From IMG/VR virus record IMGVR_UViG_3300032093_000035, positions 1 to 64,000 of that record: a stretch of DNA of 64,000 bases; one strand, 5' to 3'. This DNA is from a virus. The position numbers were made by a program, and so were the translations under genes. Below the pieces are notes generated by a model that had not been told where the DNA came from, ran no database searches, and saw only the letters and a list, made by a program, of their open reading frames with translations. Positions within the stretch are counted from its first letter, which is position 1, and each line of letters opens with the position of its first letter. Below, in pieces: positions 45,848-53,619 of the stretch.

Positions 45848-46624
45848 TTAATCCTGATTAAATGCACTAAAAATATCCGTTAATGTTTTTTCAACATCTG
45901 GGTTATTTTCTGCTAAGTTTTTAAGTCCGTTACTTTTTGTAATTTTGCTTTTTTCTGCTACCGGTGCTGGTGCTGTGGCTTTTGCATTTCTCCAACGCTC
46001 AAATTCAATTGTCGACGCCATATGATCTGCATGATGCAAAATAATTGGTAGATTTGTTTTCAATTTAGCTTGAGGCGATCTTGCAACAAAGTATGGTTTA
46101 TTTGCATCATCATACATTCCATCATGAATTTTAATTGCTTGATATTCTGTCCAAGACAGTTTAACACCATATTCTTGCAACAACCAAATTGAAAGATCTG
46201 GTACCATTGCAAACGGAATTGATGCATTTGTTTTGTAAAGTTTTCCTTGATTTTTACGATGCCAATCTGAAGTCTCAATTTGATATACTTCATTGCCTTC
46301 ACCCGGGAAACCTGCTTTACCTAAATCATGATGCATTGCTGCGAATAGTAATTCTTCTTCGGTATAGCCTGACATATCAGCACCCATCACAGTCCAGGTA
46401 TTATGCAAAGTTAATGCACAATCCATTACTCGGAGTACATGATCTACATAACCTCCAGCAAACGCATTATGAAAGTGTTCCATGGAAGATGCTGGCATAA
46501 ACACCATACGATCTTCTAATTCATCATACATTTTATTTAATGCATCTTTACGGGTAGGAAATAAATCGTTGACCAAGCTACGATATCTTTCCCAATTATC
46601 TTTAATTTTTTCTGCTTCTAACAT
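45848..46624 (-). CDS. HD-domain metal-dependent phosphohydrolase
   Basis: 258 residues. HD-superfamily residues are clear: H in GGYVDHVLRV near 62, the HD doublet in LLFAAMHHDLGKAGF at about 98-100, and a late LPIILHHADHMAST near 197-206. These ligands bind metals for phosphate-ester hydrolysis. Substrates in phages are often nucleotides or signalling nucleotides, not predictable here. The C-terminal 50 residues are a low-complexity tail (KATAPAPVAEKSKITKSNG) and a short helix. It is first in the operon with late sigma. Confidence 0.8.
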   Translation of the reverse strand: MLEAEKIKDNWERYRSLVNDLFPTRKDALNKMYDELEDRMVFMPASSMEHFHNAFAGGYVDHVLRVMDCALTLHNTWTVMGADMSGYTEEELLFAAMHHDLGKAGFPGEGNEVYQIETSDWHRKNQGKLYKTNASIPFAMVPDLSIWLLQEYGVKLSWTEYQAIKIHDGMYDDANKPYFVARSPQAKLKTNLPIILHHADHMASTIEFERWRNAKATAPAPVAEKSKITKSNGLKNLAENNPDVEKTLTDIFSAFNQD

Positions 46625-46645
46625 AGTTTATTAAATAATAGTATA

Positions 46646-46810
46646 TTACTTGCGTATTTCCAAGACTTGACCATTAACTAATTTCGATGTGCATTGCCAA
46701 CATGTAATTGAGGTTGCATTGTCATCTACTCGGTCTGATACATTATCGCAATATTTGCACTGTAATCGCTTGAAACCTTTTGGAGGTTTACTGTTTTTTG
46801 ATTTTGCCAT
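46646..46810 (-). CDS. Small zinc-ribbon protein
   Basis: 54 residues: MAKSKNSKPPKGFKRLQCKY, then CDNVSDRVDD and TCWQCTSKLV. Two CxxC knuckles (CKYC, CWQC) separated by 16 residues form a rubredoxin-like zinc ribbon. The basic N-terminus suggests nucleic-acid or protein binding. The gene is short and precedes the HD-hydrolase gene on the same strand. Start ATG at 46810 gives the only complete reading frame. Confidence 0.7.
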   Translation of the reverse strand: MAKSKNSKPPKGFKRLQCKYCDNVSDRVDDNATSITCWQCTSKLVNGQVLEIRK

Positions 46811-46822
46811 ATGTGGATTTGA

Positions 46823-47002
46823 TTAATCTCGTTCGATATAATAACGAGCAGATTCTAACTTCTTAAGAGCTGCTGCTAAATTTGTAAGAGCTGATGGTTT
46901 ATCAGTTTTACCTTCATTTAACGCTTTACCAACCATTTGAATGATGTTGATTGCATCCTCGATGTCATCTGTAATTTTGTTTTTGAATTTGTAATTTGCC
47001 AT
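46823..47002 (-). CDS. Small helical protein, unknown
   Basis: 59 residues beginning MANYKFKNKITDDIEDAINI and continuing IQMVGKALNEGKTDKPSALT, ending RYYIERD. It is predicted to be two helices with no motif recognised. It lies 12 bp upstream of the zinc-ribbon gene and downstream of a late-promoter-like element, so it probably opens that transcript. Codon use fits a real gene. Confidence 0.6.
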   Translation of the reverse strand: MANYKFKNKITDDIEDAINIIQMVGKALNEGKTDKPSALTNLAAALKKLESARYYIERD

Positions 47003-47033
47003 AACTTTGTTAGTTTTATAAATTTATACTTAT

Positions 47034-47046
47034 ATAATATAAATAT
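47034..47046 (-). promoter_or_regulatory. Late-promoter-like element after the UV endonuclease gene
   Basis: The coding strand reads ATATTTATATTAT, about 30 bp upstream of the 59-residue gene; a second AT-rich step TATAAATTTATAAAA follows. Confidence 0.45.
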
Positions 47047-48074
47047 CAATCTACCAAAAACAGCTCCGGAGTTTTACAGCATTCGACACCTACCCGGATA
47101 AGCGCTTGCTCTTTAGCCTTTGCCTCAACCACAATATCTAAATCTATAACATTGTAAGTGTTAGGAGTAGCAAGAATAAAGTCAGCGTGTGCCTGTTCTT
47201 TGATCTTGGTAAACTCTTTGTATTGCTTGTGGAAAGTAGGCCAATTGGGCAAGTCAGCCATGTCGATACCATGATGATCAAACATACGCTCAATAAGTAC
47301 CTGTGCTTCGCGACGTCGCGATTCTGAGTAATGAGTGCATTGAGTAACACCATGAAGTTGCCAAGTTTCACGCGCCATAAAGAATGCTTCTTCTTCGGAC
47401 AAGTCACCAGTATTGAAAGTATGATGCCAATAGTCAAACGTGATAGGAATAGCAATAGCTTGATGAACCGTCTCATACAAATCACGAACTGAGTACATAG
47501 AAGCCTTGTCGTCATTTTCTACAACAAGACGAGACTTGCAAGAGTCAGACAAACGATCCCAATTCTGTAACCATCTAGCAATAGTAGTGGGCTTGTCGCC
47601 ATATGTAGCACCAATATGAATATTGATCTTGTTTTCGAAACTCGGAGCAAAGCCCATAAGGTCAAACATTTCAGAATGTCGTTCTAAACCGATAATAGAA
47701 TTTTCTACAACCACTGGATCGGGACTACCTAAGATATGGAATGGACCAGGATGCGTAGTAACACGATGGCCGTGCGCTCGAGCATAATCACCTGCAGCAC
47801 GTAAGTGCATTGCAATCTCATCGATGCCTGGCAAATCTTCTAAACGATAATGATTCCAACGAGGAAATAATTCTGAACCGATACGAAATAGTCGAATACC
47901 ATTGGCCTCGTTCCATTGCAGAATCTTGAGAAGATCTTTTGCGTTAGCAAGAGAAATATCAGAAGCAAGTTGTAACCCGCCTAGTCGAAATTTTCTGTCA
48001 ATCATTGTGCGACCGGTACGGATACCTTGCTCGCCTAAGTGCATATTATTACATGCATAACCGTGTCTAATCAT
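47046..48074 (-). CDS. uvsE: UV-damage endonuclease (UvsE/UVDE family)
   Basis: 342 residues. The TIM-barrel UVDE signatures are present: MIRHGYACNNM at the start, ANGIRLFRIGSELFPRWNHY near 55-75, RVTTHPGPFHILGSPDP near 105-120, KINIHIGATYGDK, RLVVENDDKASMYSVRDLYE and ITFDYWHHTF. The enzyme nicks 5' of UV photoproducts in a metal-dependent, light-independent repair pathway. Its codon use is visibly richer in G and C than flanking genes, suggesting later acquisition. It is divergently oriented to the plus-strand island. Confidence 0.9.
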   Translation of the reverse strand: MIRHGYACNNMHLGEQGIRTGRTMIDRKFRLGGLQLASDISLANAKDLLKILQWNEANGIRLFRIGSELFPRWNHYRLEDLPGIDEIAMHLRAAGDYARAHGHRVTTHPGPFHILGSPDPVVVENSIIGLERHSEMFDLMGFAPSFENKINIHIGATYGDKPTTIARWLQNWDRLSDSCKSRLVVENDDKASMYSVRDLYETVHQAIAIPITFDYWHHTFNTGDLSEEEAFFMARETWQLHGVTQCTHYSESRRREAQVLIERMFDHHGIDMADLPNWPTFHKQYKEFTKIKEQAHADFILATPNTYNVIDLDIVVEAKAKEQALIRVGVECCKTPELFLVD

Positions 48075-48140
48075 AGCATTTTTTTATAATATAAGAAAAA
48101 TAATTCAAATAACCTAATATACCTGGTTTTTCAATGTATG

Positions 48141-48156
48141 TATATTTATATTAAAG
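48141..48156 (+). promoter_or_regulatory. Late-promoter-like element, plus strand, first island gene
   Basis: The coding strand reads TATATTTATATTAAAG, 19 bp before the ATG. It starts a leader that continues AAACCTAAAAGGAACATA, nearly identical to the leader of a second plus-strand gene 1.76 kb away. Confidence 0.65.
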
Positions 48157-48174
48157 AAACCTAAAAGGAACATA

Positions 48175-49179
48175 ATGAAAAACACATTAGCAGAAAATCT
48201 GCTTCGATTTGGGGCAAAAAACTTAGATCAAACAACTATTGATAAACTAGCTAGTTTGTCAGAACAAGCCAAATCGCCTAGTGGTACAGTAACTATTCCA
48301 TATAAGCAAACTTATAATTTAGCAGCTGGTAAATTTGATGCATCTAGCTATATCAACGAAATGCTTAAAGGCATAATGGGTGCTATTAATTCTAACCCAG
48401 AAGCTAAAAAAATGTTGGATAATAAATCAATCAAATTGATACGTGCTAGTTTTCAAGGTGGTGCAAGTAATTCATGGGGTGGAAAAGCTACTGGGTTTGA
48501 CTTCGAATTAAATAATACAAAAGCAACGCCAACAGAAACTGTATTATATCAAAAAAATAAAGATCTAGCAGCTCAACGCGCTGAAGCATGTAAAACTGCA
48601 TTGCTACCATTATTAGAAAAATCCGGAATAAAATTAGGAGCATCTCTACCAAATAACACGGTTATTTCTAGCGCAGTGTATAACACCGGTGGTAAACTAG
48701 ATTTAGCTGGGCAAGTTATAACGGTTAGATTAACTTTTAGTTATTTATCAGTGACTGATATAATCACAATAACTGATATTAAACCTACATTTATTGCCCA
48801 TGGGTCATACTATACAAAAGATGGGAAATCATCAACAGGTAGAATAATTGACCCGACAAGTTTAAAAACTAGTACTAGTGCATTACCACCACAGTTAAAA
48901 GCAATGCCAAATCGGTTAGCAGCATTTGAAGTAAAATGGAATCCTGGAGTTTTAAAGGATCCACTAAAAATTCCATGGTATCGTTGGTTATTTGTATATG
49001 ACGAACAAGGAAAGATTAAACAAATTATAGGCAAAGTTTATGATACAACATTAAATGCAAATTTACGTAGTATATTTAAAGATAATGATAATATCCCAAC
49101 AAATGATCCAACTTTAAAATATATGATGGATTTGGTATCTGCAAATTATTATAATACATACTTCAAACCATTTGTTTAA
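48175..49179 (+). CDS. Island protein A with ENLLRFGAKNL N-terminal motif
   Basis: 334 residues. The N-terminus reads MKNTLAENLLRFGAKNLDQT: LAE-N at residue 7 fits the (L/I)xE rule, and ENxLRFGxKNL recurs in the other two plus-strand genes. The remainder looks globular: a helical start, mixed alpha/beta (IKLIRASFQGGASNSWGG), and an IPWYRWLFVYDEQGKI segment. It has a lysine-rich, AT-rich codon use like the island neighbours. No family was recognised. Probably a virion-associated internal protein by its N-terminal motif. Confidence 0.75.
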   Translation: MKNTLAENLLRFGAKNLDQTTIDKLASLSEQAKSPSGTVTIPYKQTYNLAAGKFDASSYINEMLKGIMGAINSNPEAKKMLDNKSIKLIRASFQGGASNSWGGKATGFDFELNNTKATPTETVLYQKNKDLAAQRAEACKTALLPLLEKSGIKLGASLPNNTVISSAVYNTGGKLDLAGQVITVRLTFSYLSVTDIITITDIKPTFIAHGSYYTKDGKSSTGRIIDPTSLKTSTSALPPQLKAMPNRLAAFEVKWNPGVLKDPLKIPWYRWLFVYDEQGKIKQIIGKVYDTTLNANLRSIFKDNDNIPTNDPTLKYMMDLVSANYYNTYFKPFV

Positions 49180-49197
49180 AAATAATAGTAACAAGTT

Positions 49198-49225
49198 AAA
49201 AGACCCCTTCCGGGGTCTTTTTTTA
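49198..49225. terminator. Bidirectional intrinsic terminator
   Basis: AGACCCC-TTCC-GGGGTCT stem with TTTTTTT on the plus strand and TTTT on the minus strand. It separates plus-strand island gene A from the convergent minus-strand CAP gene. Confidence 0.9.
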
Positions 49226-49241
49226 TGTTTATATTTTATGA

Positions 49242-49829
49242 TTAATTTGAGATATATTCTAATAATACAAACCCAACAGCAAAATAAAATATGTCAGAGG
49301 TTGATTTTTTTACGCAACAACTAATCTGACCCGGATGCCCTGAAGCATGCTCGAATTTTGTTTCTATTATTTTTTTATGGCCTGGGGAATCTAACCAAGC
49401 TTGTACTATAGATGTTGCTAAATCTTCGTATGTCGTAGAATATTCAGACGAAGCTATAGCAATAATTTCACCGGATTGTTTTATAAAGAGATTGAATGGC
49501 ATTTCATTGCCACATTCTCCGTTAGTAGATTTGTATAATTCATTATATAATTTTTCTGTCACTATATTATCATAATGATTAAATGTGGTATGAAATGATT
49601 TATCTTGTTTAGCATTAATACTTGCTGTTACAGAAGAATACGAATCTTTCAAAACTTTAGATGTATACAACTCTTTTAAGCCAATAGTAACGCGATAGTC
49701 ATTAATTTCATCAATGATCATACGCTCTAATAACGAGTAATTAAATTTTGAATAATCAATTGGTGTTTCAGCTTGGCTGAATGCGAAACTACTAACAGCA
49801 ACACTAAATACTAGGAATAACTTTTTCAT
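49242..49829 (-). CDS. Secreted CAP-superfamily (SCP/PR1-like) protein, copy 1
   Basis: 195 residues. A signal peptide (MKKLFLVFSVAVSSFAFSQ) of Bacteroidota type is followed by a CAP/SCP domain: LLERMIIDEINDYRVTIGLK, then HTTFNHYDN, and ATSIVQAWLDSPGHKKIIET, where W(L)xSPGHxxxI is the family hallmark. CAP domains bind lipids or ligands and may act as peptidases; in bacteria their roles vary. It has a paralogue 2 kb to the right with an almost identical first 60 bp. Late-promoter-like element upstream. Exported function in the host envelope is inferred. Confidence 0.82.
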   Translation of the reverse strand: MKKLFLVFSVAVSSFAFSQAETPIDYSKFNYSLLERMIIDEINDYRVTIGLKELYTSKVLKDSYSSVTASINAKQDKSFHTTFNHYDNIVTEKLYNELYKSTNGECGNEMPFNLFIKQSGEIIAIASSEYSTTYEDLATSIVQAWLDSPGHKKIIETKFEHASGHPGQISCCVKKSTSDIFYFAVGFVLLEYISN

Positions 49830-49837
49830 GGGGCTCT

Positions 49838-49856
49838 CTTTTATATTATAAATATA
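49838..49856 (-). promoter_or_regulatory. Late-promoter-like element before CAP copy 1
   Basis: The coding strand reads TATATTTATAATATAAAAG, then AGAGCCCC directly before the ATG. The same block precedes CAP copy 2. Confidence 0.6.
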
Positions 49857-49903
49857 AGAAGAAATATTCGGATATCCTAATTTCTTGATATTTTTTTCTG
49901 TAT

Positions 49904-49920
49904 AATATTTATATTAAAGA
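49904..49920 (+). promoter_or_regulatory. Late-promoter-like element, second plus-strand island gene
   Basis: The coding strand reads AATATTTATATTAAAGA, followed by AACCTAACAGGAACATAATG, matching the leader of the first island gene with one substitution. Confidence 0.65.
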
Positions 49921-49937
49921 AACCTAACAGGAACATA

Positions 49938-50246
49938 ATGAAACATAGTTTACAAGAAAATATGCGTCGTTTTGGCACTAAAAATCTAAAAGAATCAGTC
50001 GATACTGCAGAATTAGATGCTAAATTAGAAGCAATTAATGATGATGATTTAGAAGGGTTTATCGAAGTAATGACTGCAATTGAAAATGCAGGTCCTATCG
50101 ATGAATGGCTTAAAAAAGTTGCTAAAGCAATTCGTCGTAAATGGTACCGGATGACAAAACGATACAAATATAAATTGGATCAGCGTCGTTTATTAAATGC
50201 ATCTCGTAGATTGTGGGATACAATGAAACATGATATAGGATTATAA
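49938..50246 (+). CDS. Island protein B with ENMRRFGTKNL N-terminal motif
   Basis: 102 residues. It opens MKHSLQENMRRFGTKNLKES, carrying LQE-N at residue 7 and the RFGxKNL motif. The middle is acidic (DTAELDAKLEAINDDDLEGF) and the C-terminal third is strongly basic (AKAIRRKWYRMTKRYKYKLD), a charge split typical of small DNA-binding or packaged internal proteins. It follows the upstream minus-strand CAP gene divergently and precedes gene C by 13 bp. Function unknown. Confidence 0.75.
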   Translation: MKHSLQENMRRFGTKNLKESVDTAELDAKLEAINDDDLEGFIEVMTAIENAGPIDEWLKKVAKAIRRKWYRMTKRYKYKLDQRRLLNASRRLWDTMKHDIGL

Positions 50247-50259
50247 ATTTAGGAAGATA

Positions 50260-51780
50260 ATGAAATTAGAAAAATTATTAGCAGAAAATATGCTTAGGTT
50301 TGGTGTTAAAAATTTAAATAATACCGATGTGCATCAAATCTTAACCATAATGGAACAAGCTGCAGCTGCAGGTACTGAAAGCTCCGCGGTTACATCGATG
50401 CCAGCATATAAACCAGTACTAGACTGGTGGAATAAAAAATCAAAAAATAATAGTTCAGCAAAAAAATATCTAGAATATTGGTCTGGCGGTGTTGCTAAAG
50501 AATCTAAAGGTATTAATGTTAATGCAACTAATACATTATTAAAACATTTACAAACTTTAAGTAAAAATAATGTTTATAACTTAGATCAAAATAAATTACA
50601 AGAGTTTACCGACTATTTACAGACAAGTATTTCTGCTAATATTTATTTTGAACCTAGAAGTTTTGATCAGCGACCAGAAACTCGTGCTATACGCATATTA
50701 GCTATGTTAAAACCAGAATCAGATCCTACTAAAACATCATTAGCTACTAATGAAAAATCTGCTATTAGTGCATTCAATAAGGCAGATTTAAATAAAATTA
50801 AAGCATCTCTAGAGAAAACACAATTTGTTTATACTACAATTACCGAACAAGATAAAATTGCATTACTAAAATATTTTGAAGAAAAAGCTACACAAAAAGC
50901 CACAGTTCATAATAAAGCTAATGCTGATAACCCGTTAGGAAAATTAGTACAATGGAATATGGAAAAGGCTATTAAAGAAGCTTCAAGCATACGAATTGGA
51001 CCTGGCAAAGGATCTATCGAACGAGAAGAAGCAGCCGATCCGACGCCACCAGAAATATATACATATACATTTTCATATCCAGATATAACCGCTACTAATC
51101 CTAAATTACAAAATTTTTTCTTAGGAGATGATAATGTTGCAGTGTCTGCTGAGAATGAAACTGCATTTAAAGAAACATTAGAAACTTTACTAAATTCAAT
51201 ACCTGCAGATCAAAAAATAATTGAGGTATATATAAAAGCTGGATCGTCAACAAGTAAAGTTCCAACATCATATAAATCTGCTGGAAAATATACAACTGCT
51301 GCAAATGTAACATTAGTTGATGATCGCTTGACAGCAATACAAACATCTTTGTCAAACGTTGTTGATACAACAATACCAAAAGGAGAGTGGAAATTAATTG
51401 TCGACACACCAGAACGTAAACCGAATAACGGCCCTGAATGGACTGACGCTGATCGAGCTGCATATCCATTAGCTAAACGACGTAAAACACTAGAAAATGG
51501 AACTGCTAATCCACAATATGATCAAAAAATAGTTGATGCATATGAAGCAAAATATGGTAATTACAAAGGAAGTTACGGTCAAATATCTATTAAAACAACA
51601 TCGACTATAACTATACCAACTACTACCGCGCCGGCTATTAAAGTATCTGGAGAATGGTATGGATCTATATCATGGCCTTCCCCAGGAAGAGGTAATGGTA
51701 AACCAAAAACTATACCTGGAAAAAATAAAGGTGAAAAAACATGGACCGGTCAGGGAACGTTAGATTGTCCAATTTGGTAA
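50260..51780 (+). CDS. Island protein C with ENMLRFGVKNL N-terminal motif
   Basis: 506 residues. The start MKLEKLLAENMLRFGVKNLN contains LAE-N at residue 9 and the same RFGxKNL motif as genes A and B. The body has helical Lys/Asn-rich segments (KNNSSAKKYLEYW), then a globular alpha/beta part (EIYTYTFSYPDITATNPKLQ, IIEVYIKAGSSTSKV) and a Gly/Pro-rich C-terminus (SWPSPGRGNGKPKTIPGKNK). No enzyme motif was recognised. It is likely co-transcribed with gene B and ends in a strong terminator. Confidence 0.75.
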   Translation: MKLEKLLAENMLRFGVKNLNNTDVHQILTIMEQAAAAGTESSAVTSMPAYKPVLDWWNKKSKNNSSAKKYLEYWSGGVAKESKGINVNATNTLLKHLQTLSKNNVYNLDQNKLQEFTDYLQTSISANIYFEPRSFDQRPETRAIRILAMLKPESDPTKTSLATNEKSAISAFNKADLNKIKASLEKTQFVYTTITEQDKIALLKYFEEKATQKATVHNKANADNPLGKLVQWNMEKAIKEASSIRIGPGKGSIEREEAADPTPPEIYTYTFSYPDITATNPKLQNFFLGDDNVAVSAENETAFKETLETLLNSIPADQKIIEVYIKAGSSTSKVPTSYKSAGKYTTAANVTLVDDRLTAIQTSLSNVVDTTIPKGEWKLIVDTPERKPNNGPEWTDADRAAYPLAKRRKTLENGTANPQYDQKIVDAYEAKYGNYKGSYGQISIKTTSTITIPTTTAPAIKVSGEWYGSISWPSPGRGNGKPKTIPGKNKGEKTWTGQGTLDCPIW

Positions 51781-51796
51781 ATTTAATATATTAAAA

Positions 51797-51825
51797 TAAA
51801 AAGGGGCTCATAGCCCCTTTTTTTA
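51797..51825. terminator. Bidirectional intrinsic terminator
   Basis: AAGGGGCT-CAT-AGCCCCTT stem with T runs on both strands, between plus-strand gene C and the convergent second CAP gene. Confidence 0.9.
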
Positions 51826-51828
51826 TGT

Positions 51829-52377
51829 TTAATTACAAACGGTTAAACATGCATATAAATATTCTGAATTATTATTTCTAGAAATAGAAACCGCAATCTT
51901 TGTAATATCATTGCGAAGAAGAATATTATTATGTGGTTTACTATTTTTCCATAATTCAAATATTGACTGATCGTGTGGAATATTTTTTATAAAATTTGAA
52001 TATAAAGATGAATTAGTAGAACATTCTGCTATAACTTTTACAGAACGATTCATGAAAAATTCAATACGCTGTGTAATACCACTCATTCCTAGAGTTTCAT
52101 TATAATGTGTTACTTCATTAATATTAGACATATAAACAGATTGATAATCCGCAGCGAGATATAAAGCAGAATCAAAAACTAGAGCTGATAGTCCGTTTTG
52201 AATTCGATATTCATTTATTCTCGCAATAACGCTAGATTCATACGCCTTACAATCAAATATAGATGTAGATTTTGTTTTTGCATCTACATGTTGTTGATAT
52301 GTAATTTGCGTAACATTATTTTGCGAAAATAATACATTAAATGTAAATACACTAAATACTAGGAATAACTTTTTCAT
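51829..52377 (-). CDS. Secreted CAP-superfamily-like protein, copy 2
   Basis: 182 residues. The signal peptide (MKKLFLVFSVFTFNVLFSQ) shares its first ten residues with copy 1. A diverged CAP-like domain follows: SSVIARINEYRIQNGLSALV, ALYLAADYQSVYMSNINEVT and IFELWKNSKPHNNILLRNDI, the last corresponding to the WxxSPGHxxN motif with Gly lost. The upstream cassette (promoter, AAAAGAGAGCC leader, first codons) is nearly identical to copy 1, so duplication or module exchange followed by divergence is likely. Confidence 0.75.
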   Translation of the reverse strand: MKKLFLVFSVFTFNVLFSQNNVTQITYQQHVDAKTKSTSIFDCKAYESSVIARINEYRIQNGLSALVFDSALYLAADYQSVYMSNINEVTHYNETLGMSGITQRIEFFMNRSVKVIAECSTNSSLYSNFIKNIPHDQSIFELWKNSKPHNNILLRNDITKIAVSISRNNNSEYLYACLTVCN

Positions 52378-52385
52378 AAGGCTCT

Positions 52386-52404
52386 CTTTTATATTATAAA
52401 TATA
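52386..52404 (-). promoter_or_regulatory. Late-promoter-like element before CAP copy 2
   Basis: The coding strand reads TATTTATAATATAAAAG and continues AGAGCC toward the ATG, as in copy 1. Confidence 0.6.
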
Positions 52405-52424
52405 AGAAGAAAACTCCGTAAGTC

Positions 52425-52988
52425 CTAATCTTTTTTAACAAATCCGCTCAAAAAGTTTCTTTGTTTTTCAATGGCATTGTCTAACTCTGTGTTAGTATTT
52501 TTTCGTTTTCTTGTATTACTTGCACCATTTCCTGTAGAGCTAGGTGCAACATCATCTGGTTTGCTAGATCTTGTTTTTCTCGTTGATTTAGTTTTTCCAC
52601 TATTCTCGGAAGCATCTCGTCGGCTGCTTTTATCACCATCTCCGCTTTTAGTTTCTGGCCTTGCGGGCTGTGTATAAACTCTTGTATACGTTGTTGGTAT
52701 AATTCGTTTGATGCACTCGTCGTTTCCGATGGATCTAGTATCATCATAGAAGATGTATCCTGTGTTATACTGTGTCTTTTGCCCCTGAATCTGGATGCCA
52801 CACGGGTACTTAACTCCTGAAGCCGATTCCACAGTATACTGAATACCCCACGATGTTTGTTTTGTTTTTTTAACATAGCCATATTGTTTGTTTCCAAGCC
52901 ATACAAAATAAACAGCATCTCCTAGTTTAAATTGTGGCTTGTTGAATTTATTCTGAATTGCTTCAGAAACTTGTTGTTTTTTTGCCAT
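52425..52988 (-). CDS. SH3-like-domain protein with low-complexity basic tail
   Basis: 187 residues. The N-terminal 100 residues look like an SH3/KOW-type beta barrel: FKLGDAVYFVWLGNKQYGYV, TSWGIQYTVESASGVKYPCG and GYIFYDDTRSIG. The C-terminal 80 residues are rich in Ser, Thr, Lys and Arg (DKSSRRDASENSGKTKSTRK) and end with a helix (LDNAIEKQRNFLSGFVKKD). Third-codon positions are AT-rich as elsewhere, supporting this frame. An alternative reading frame on the same strand stays open across the tail. Function unknown; DNA- or protein-binding is plausible. Confidence 0.75.
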   Translation of the reverse strand: MAKKQQVSEAIQNKFNKPQFKLGDAVYFVWLGNKQYGYVKKTKQTSWGIQYTVESASGVKYPCGIQIQGQKTQYNTGYIFYDDTRSIGNDECIKRIIPTTYTRVYTQPARPETKSGDGDKSSRRDASENSGKTKSTRKTRSSKPDDVAPSSTGNGASNTRKRKNTNTELDNAIEKQRNFLSGFVKKD

Positions 52989-52994
52989 ACCGGA

Positions 52995-53438
52995 TTAATT
53001 AATACATATACCAGATACTTGGTTTATTATGCGATATACTCGAAGGTACCTAGTAACTTTGTCTTTACGGAACATTTTTTCGGTTTCTTTATCTCGCTGA
53101 AGAATATACCCCGATTCCATGAACTTTGAGGATACGAATCGAAGTGCCTTAAGACTATTAGATTCAATCATGATGTTTTCATCATCGATCATTACATCCA
53201 CACGATCAACATCAGCACCAAATTCTTCGGTTTGTGGTAGGAACTGTTCTTGTTGCTGACTAACCAATGTTTCTTTAACGGCTTCGAAGAACTTGGATAA
53301 ATCGATAGAAGCCGTTCCTTTTAAGTGTTCTGCTTCATATATATCAAACAAATACTGTAACTTTTCGGATTCTTTTAACGTTAAGAAATATTGCCATTCG
53401 GCGTAATTTACTGCAATATATGAGAATATTGTTTTCAT
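52995..53438 (-). CDS. Hypothetical protein
   Basis: 147 residues beginning MKTIFSYIAVNYAEWQYFLT. It has a helical N-terminal part, a mid acidic stretch (EEFGADVDRVDVMIDDENIM) and a basic helical C-terminus (KMFRKDKVTRYLRVYRIINQ). No domain was recognised. The start overlaps the stop of a 54-residue gene as ATGA, and the next gene begins 6 bp after its stop, so it is part of a compact operon. Confidence 0.65.
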   Translation of the reverse strand: MKTIFSYIAVNYAEWQYFLTLKESEKLQYLFDIYEAEHLKGTASIDLSKFFEAVKETLVSQQQEQFLPQTEEFGADVDRVDVMIDDENIMIESNSLKALRFVSSKFMESGYILQRDKETEKMFRKDKVTRYLRVYRIINQVSGICIN

Positions 53439-53599
53439 GATTTTACCCTTTCAACATTAAACAATTCCGTAATTTGATGAGCCTGCAGATTTTTAAGTAC
53501 TGCAATCATCTTAATAGCCTCATCCAGAGAAGTAGCTGATACGTTACCAACTACTTCCCTTAAGGAATCTGCTTTATAAGAAAATTTATACTTATGCAT
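53435..53599 (-). CDS. Small alpha/beta protein, unknown
   Basis: 54 residues: MHKYKFSYKADSLREVVGNV, SATSLDEAIKMIAVLKNLQA and HQITELFNVE. The pattern of an N-terminal strand, a helix and a strand resembles small DUF proteins that pair with DUF4494-like genes, but no assignment is made. It is translationally coupled (ATGA) to the following gene and has a late-promoter-like element directly upstream. Confidence 0.65.
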   Translation of the reverse strand: MHKYKFSYKADSLREVVGNVSATSLDEAIKMIAVLKNLQAHQITELFNVERVKS

Positions 53600-53604
53600 C
53601 TTTG

Positions 53605-53619
53605 TTTATTATAAATATA
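53605..53619 (-). promoter_or_regulatory. Late-promoter-like element
   Basis: The coding strand reads TATATTTATAATAAA, 5 bp before the 54-residue gene; it overlaps the end of the preceding gene. Confidence 0.45.
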
